From: Lachnospira eligens
GTDB taxonomy: Bacteria > Bacillota > Clostridia > Lachnospirales > Lachnospiraceae
Assembly (NCBI RefSeq): GCF_009680455.1
Contig: NZ_WKRD01000001.1
Location: forward strand, 331,752-395,751
Direction of reading: 5' to 3'
Length of the DNA stretch: 64,000 nt
The notes beneath the pieces were generated by a model. That model had not been told where the DNA came from. It saw nothing but the letters and a program-made list of their open reading frames with translations, and made no database searches. The stretch's first letter is position 1. The number at the start of each line of letters is the position of its first letter. The position numbers were made by a program, and so were the translations under genes. Shown one piece after another: positions 62,087 to 64,000 of this stretch.

Positions 62087-63127
62087 TTATTCTGTAACCA
62101 TAAGCTTTACTGTTACTTCATCATGGCTTCCAATTGCATCTGTAACTTCATACTTAATATCATAAGTACCTGTCTGGTCAAATGTATATCTTCCAACAGT
62201 CACAATCTTTGCAGTAATATCATTACCACAAGTATCAGTTGCAGTAACCCCTGTCATTACATCTACACTCTGACCAATCTTTGTCTGAATGTCCTTTGCC
62301 CCTTCTATCTTAGCACTATAAGCATTCCACGGATTATTCTCGTCAGGGTCTGTAGGATCCCAGCCGGCATATGCACTGTCCTCTGGAATCTTTATAGAAT
62401 CCGGCTTACCAAGTGGTCCAGGATTAACTGCATCATCATATATAGTTACACCTGTTCCCGATGGACAGTTATCATATATCCACTTTACATCCCTAACGCA
62501 CATTCTAACGCATCCAAGAGAAGCATAATCACCAAGCTTATTGTACTGTCCATCCTCCAGATCACCCTTATTCATTGAATAATATGGAACAGAATGGAAC
62601 AGATAACCTCCACTTATTCTGAATGCATAACGTCCATAAGTACCATCAACCATATATCCCCATTCGTACTTATCTGATGTTACATAATTCTCACCCACAA
62701 TAGTTTCGTCGCCTGCTTTTCCACATGATGTTGCAAATGCTTTGACTGGTATGGTGTATTCTCCATTCTCATCAATCCCATACACTGTAGCACAGTTAGC
62801 AGCTCTGTTTACTTTAATAAAATATGGAAGATAAACTCCTTCTGGTGCAATGTATTCTTGTTCTTTTGATTCAGGCTCTTTATTATCAATCCACACAACT
62901 TCCCTTGCCGCTGTTGTCTCTTCTGTTGAAACAACTGTCTGTTCATCATTACTCCCATGATTATCATCCTGTTTTTCCTTATTATAATGAGACAACATAA
63001 TTCCAGCAGTTACTGCTCCTGCAATAGCAATCACAGCAACAGCAATAAATATAACAAGTGTCAGATTTCTCCTGAACCATGACTTTCTTCTTTTTAAATA
63101 TTTATAATTAATATTTCCTTTTGACAT
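62087..63127 (-). CDS. L,D-transpeptidase (YkuD) with C-terminal Ig-like domain
   Basis: A 346-residue membrane-anchored protein: one N-terminal segment (residues ~20-45), a Ser/Thr/Glu-rich linker, a YkuD catalytic domain (~100-245) with HSVPYYS and the active-site motif SLGCVRMCVRD (Cys and Arg of SxGCxR), then a bacterial Ig-like domain near the C-terminus (SVDVMTGVTATDTCGNDI). It makes 3-3 crosslinks in peptidoglycan or anchors proteins. Transcribed before the decarboxylase gene, 20 bases upstream of it. Confidence 0.87.
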   Translation of the reverse strand: MSKGNINYKYLKRRKSWFRRNLTLVIFIAVAVIAIAGAVTAGIMLSHYNKEKQDDNHGSNDEQTVVSTEETTAAREVVWIDNKEPESKEQEYIAPEGVYLPYFIKVNRAANCATVYGIDENGEYTIPVKAFATSCGKAGDETIVGENYVTSDKYEWGYMVDGTYGRYAFRISGGYLFHSVPYYSMNKGDLEDGQYNKLGDYASLGCVRMCVRDVKWIYDNCPSGTGVTIYDDAVNPGPLGKPDSIKIPEDSAYAGWDPTDPDENNPWNAYSAKIEGAKDIQTKIGQSVDVMTGVTATDTCGNDITAKIVTVGRYTFDQTGTYDIKYEVTDAIGSHDEVTVKLMVTE

Positions 63128-63183
63128 AATATCCTCCTTTGTCCATTACAAAAATTAATATGTGTTTATAAATGTTTTTAACG

Positions 63184-63215
63184 CAAAAAAAGCTGTTTCA
63201 TCACGAAACAGCTTT
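63184..63215 (-). terminator. Terminator of the tRNA cluster
   Basis: AAGCTGTTTC and GAAACAGCTT form a 10-bp stem with a five-base loop and a seven-T run on the minus strand, directly after tRNA-Phe. Confidence 0.92.
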
Positions 63216-63218
63216 AAG

Positions 63219-63291
<73 letters not shown>

Positions 63292-63295
63292 TTAG

Positions 63296-63369
63296 TAGCG
63301 GGGACAGGATTTGAACCTGTGACCTTCGGGTTATGAGCCCGACGAGCTTCCGAGCTGCTCTACCCCGCG
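63296..63369 (-). tRNA. Initiator tRNA-fMet (CAT)
   Basis: Seventy-four bases with the initiator hallmarks: unpaired first acceptor position (C1 opposite U72), three consecutive GC pairs in the anticodon stem (CGGGCTCATAACCCG) and anticodon CAT. Confidence 0.93.
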
Positions 63370-63418
63370 GCATTCACTATATATATTATGTTAAATAGAT
63401 GTAAAATATACATCAAAG

Positions 63419-63500
63419 TGGGCGGAGAAGGATTCGAACCTTCGAAGGCAGTGCCAGCAGATTTACAGTCTGTCCCCTTTGGCCACTCGGGAATCCACCC
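63419..63500 (-). tRNA. tRNA-Tyr (GTA)
   Basis: Eighty-two bases with acceptor GGGTGGA/TCCGCCC, anticodon GTA in ACTGTAAAT, a long variable arm (class II) and discriminator A. Confidence 0.94.
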
Positions 63501-63545
63501 ATCTATTAAATTAATACTAATAATGCTCTCACATTATTAATATAG

Positions 63546-63617
63546 AGCCGACTGTCGGAGTCGAACCAACAACCTGCTGATTACAAATCAGCTGCTCTGC
63601 CATTGAGCCAAGTCGGC
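63546..63617 (-). tRNA. tRNA-Thr (TGT)
   Basis: Seventy-two bases with acceptor GCCGACT/AGTCGGC, anticodon loop TTTGTAA giving TGT, and discriminator T. Confidence 0.94.
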
Positions 63618-63625
63618 AAAATTGA

Positions 63626-63698
63626 TGGGGCCTACAGGGCTCGAACCTGTGACCCTCTGCTTGTAAGGCAGATGCTCTCCCAGCTGAGCTAAGACCCC
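63626..63698 (-). tRNA. tRNA-Val (TAC)
   Basis: Seventy-three bases with acceptor GGGGTCT/AGGCCCC, anticodon loop CTTACAA giving TAC, and discriminator A. Confidence 0.94.
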
Positions 63699-63751
63699 AT
63701 ATATAATTGTAAGCTGTTTCCAGCAAGTTATCATCTGGGAAATGATAACAA

Positions 63752-63825
63752 CGACCCGGATGGGGTTCGAACCCACGACCTCCGCCGTGACAGGGCGGCG
63801 CTCTAACCAGCTGAGCCACCAGGCC
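63752..63825 (-). tRNA. tRNA-Asp (GTC)
   Basis: Seventy-four bases with acceptor GGCCTGG/CCGGGTC, anticodon loop CTGTCAC giving GTC, and discriminator G, the identity base of tRNA-Asp. First tRNA after the putative 23S rRNA 3' end. Confidence 0.94.
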
Positions 63826-63989
63826 AATCGCTTTCGCAATTAAGAGATAAACTCTTTTGAAAGATTGCTCCTTCAAAACTGCACATTAAATATATCATAT
63901 CATATCTGTCTTTGCAAATACTTTTTCATCCGATTACTCTTAAGAATAACTCTCTTTGTTCTATCCAAACCGTCTTAACCTTTTCTCTT
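63826..63989 (-). other. Spacer between 23S rRNA and tRNA-Asp
   Basis: About 165 AT-rich bases with short palindromes such as GGTTAAG/CTTAACC and AAAGAGTTTATCTCTT-like elements that may be processing signals. No 5S rRNA is visible. Confidence 0.5.
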
Positions 63990-64000
63990 GGTTAAGCCCT
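63990..64000 (-). rRNA. Putative 3' tip of a 23S rRNA gene
   Basis: The minus strand begins AGGGCTTAACC, which matches the last bases of 23S rRNA in clostridial relatives. Only 11 bases are in the window, so the call rests on this match and on the tRNA cluster that follows. Confidence 0.5.

Noticed and set aside
63529..63876. Minus-strand open frames of 115 and 83 codons over the tRNA cluster
   Set aside because: They run straight through tRNA-Thr, tRNA-Val and tRNA-Asp, whose cloverleaves are complete, so these are not protein genes.

Overview
The window looks like a chromosomal segment of a low-GC Gram-positive anaerobe of the Lachnospiraceae (Clostridium cluster XIVa; Lachnospira/Eubacterium-like). 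The evidence is the AT-rich intergenic DNA, the strong AGGAGG ribosome sites, the archaeal/eukaryotic-type ProRS, an N-terminal-rubredoxin rubrerythrin, two PPi-type phosphofructokinases, glycogen phosphorylase, and tRNAs with no encoded CCA. The species call is an inference from gene families. Most genes are housekeeping and most lie on the minus strand.

Layout. 1-8.0 kb: a truncated Rpn-type nuclease gene, proS, a YtvI-like permease, an RluA-type pseudouridine synthase, an OmpR/HK two-component pair and murA. 8.2-11.8 kb: a LysM/G5/M23 cell-wall hydrolase and an overlapping flavin reductase-NUDIX-HD operon. 12-19 kb: two PPi-phosphofructokinase paralogues flanking a MarR-controlled heterodimeric ABC exporter. 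The second pfp has a (TTGCTG)n microsatellite just upstream of its Shine-Dalgarno. 19-27.4 kb: dtd, a 2-hydroxyacid dehydrogenase, MTA/SAH nucleosidase, a TSCPD/radical-SAM pair, murG, a Fur/PerR-type regulator, rubrerythrin and pgi. 27.4-32 kb: an accessory patch with a three-gene HipB-HipS-HipT-like module carrying three phased operators, cysK, tcdA, and a MazF-type toxin with a C-terminal extension and a short overlapping upstream ORF. 32-36.6 kb: trhA, a catalytically degenerate LytM (SpoIIQ-like) protein and glycogen phosphorylase. 36.7-42.3 kb: a LytTR regulator, a GHKL kinase, a lipoprotein and a large permease. 42.5-46.1 kb: ileS behind an Ile T-box leader that is followed by a multi-hairpin element. 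46-50.4 kb: a cytidylate-kinase-like protein, an NhaD-type antiporter, a KDG kinase and a FabT-like MarR regulator with a small acidic protein. 50.6-56 kb: a TetR-regulated MMPL/YhgE-like pair. 56-62 kb: the conserved yaaO-yaaR-holB-ricT-trmN6-rsmI cluster, with a guanylate-kinase-like protein where tmk normally sits. 62-64 kb: an L,D-transpeptidase, then six tRNAs (Asp, Val, Thr, Tyr, fMet, Phe) that directly follow what appears to be the 3' tip of a 23S rRNA gene, with no 5S between.

The least explained signals are intergenic. Two long fold-back elements (22.2 and 55.3 kb) share a 24-nt core but have unrelated, self-complementary arms. A 163-bp multi-hairpin element lies between the ileS leader terminator and ileS. 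A 45-bp hairpin cassette upstream of cysK is flanked by a 9-bp duplication of the ribosome-binding sequence. These resemble dispersed palindromic repeats or MITE-like units placed in 5' leaders. The HipBST-like operon, the toxin fusion and the microsatellite are the main protein-level points of interest.
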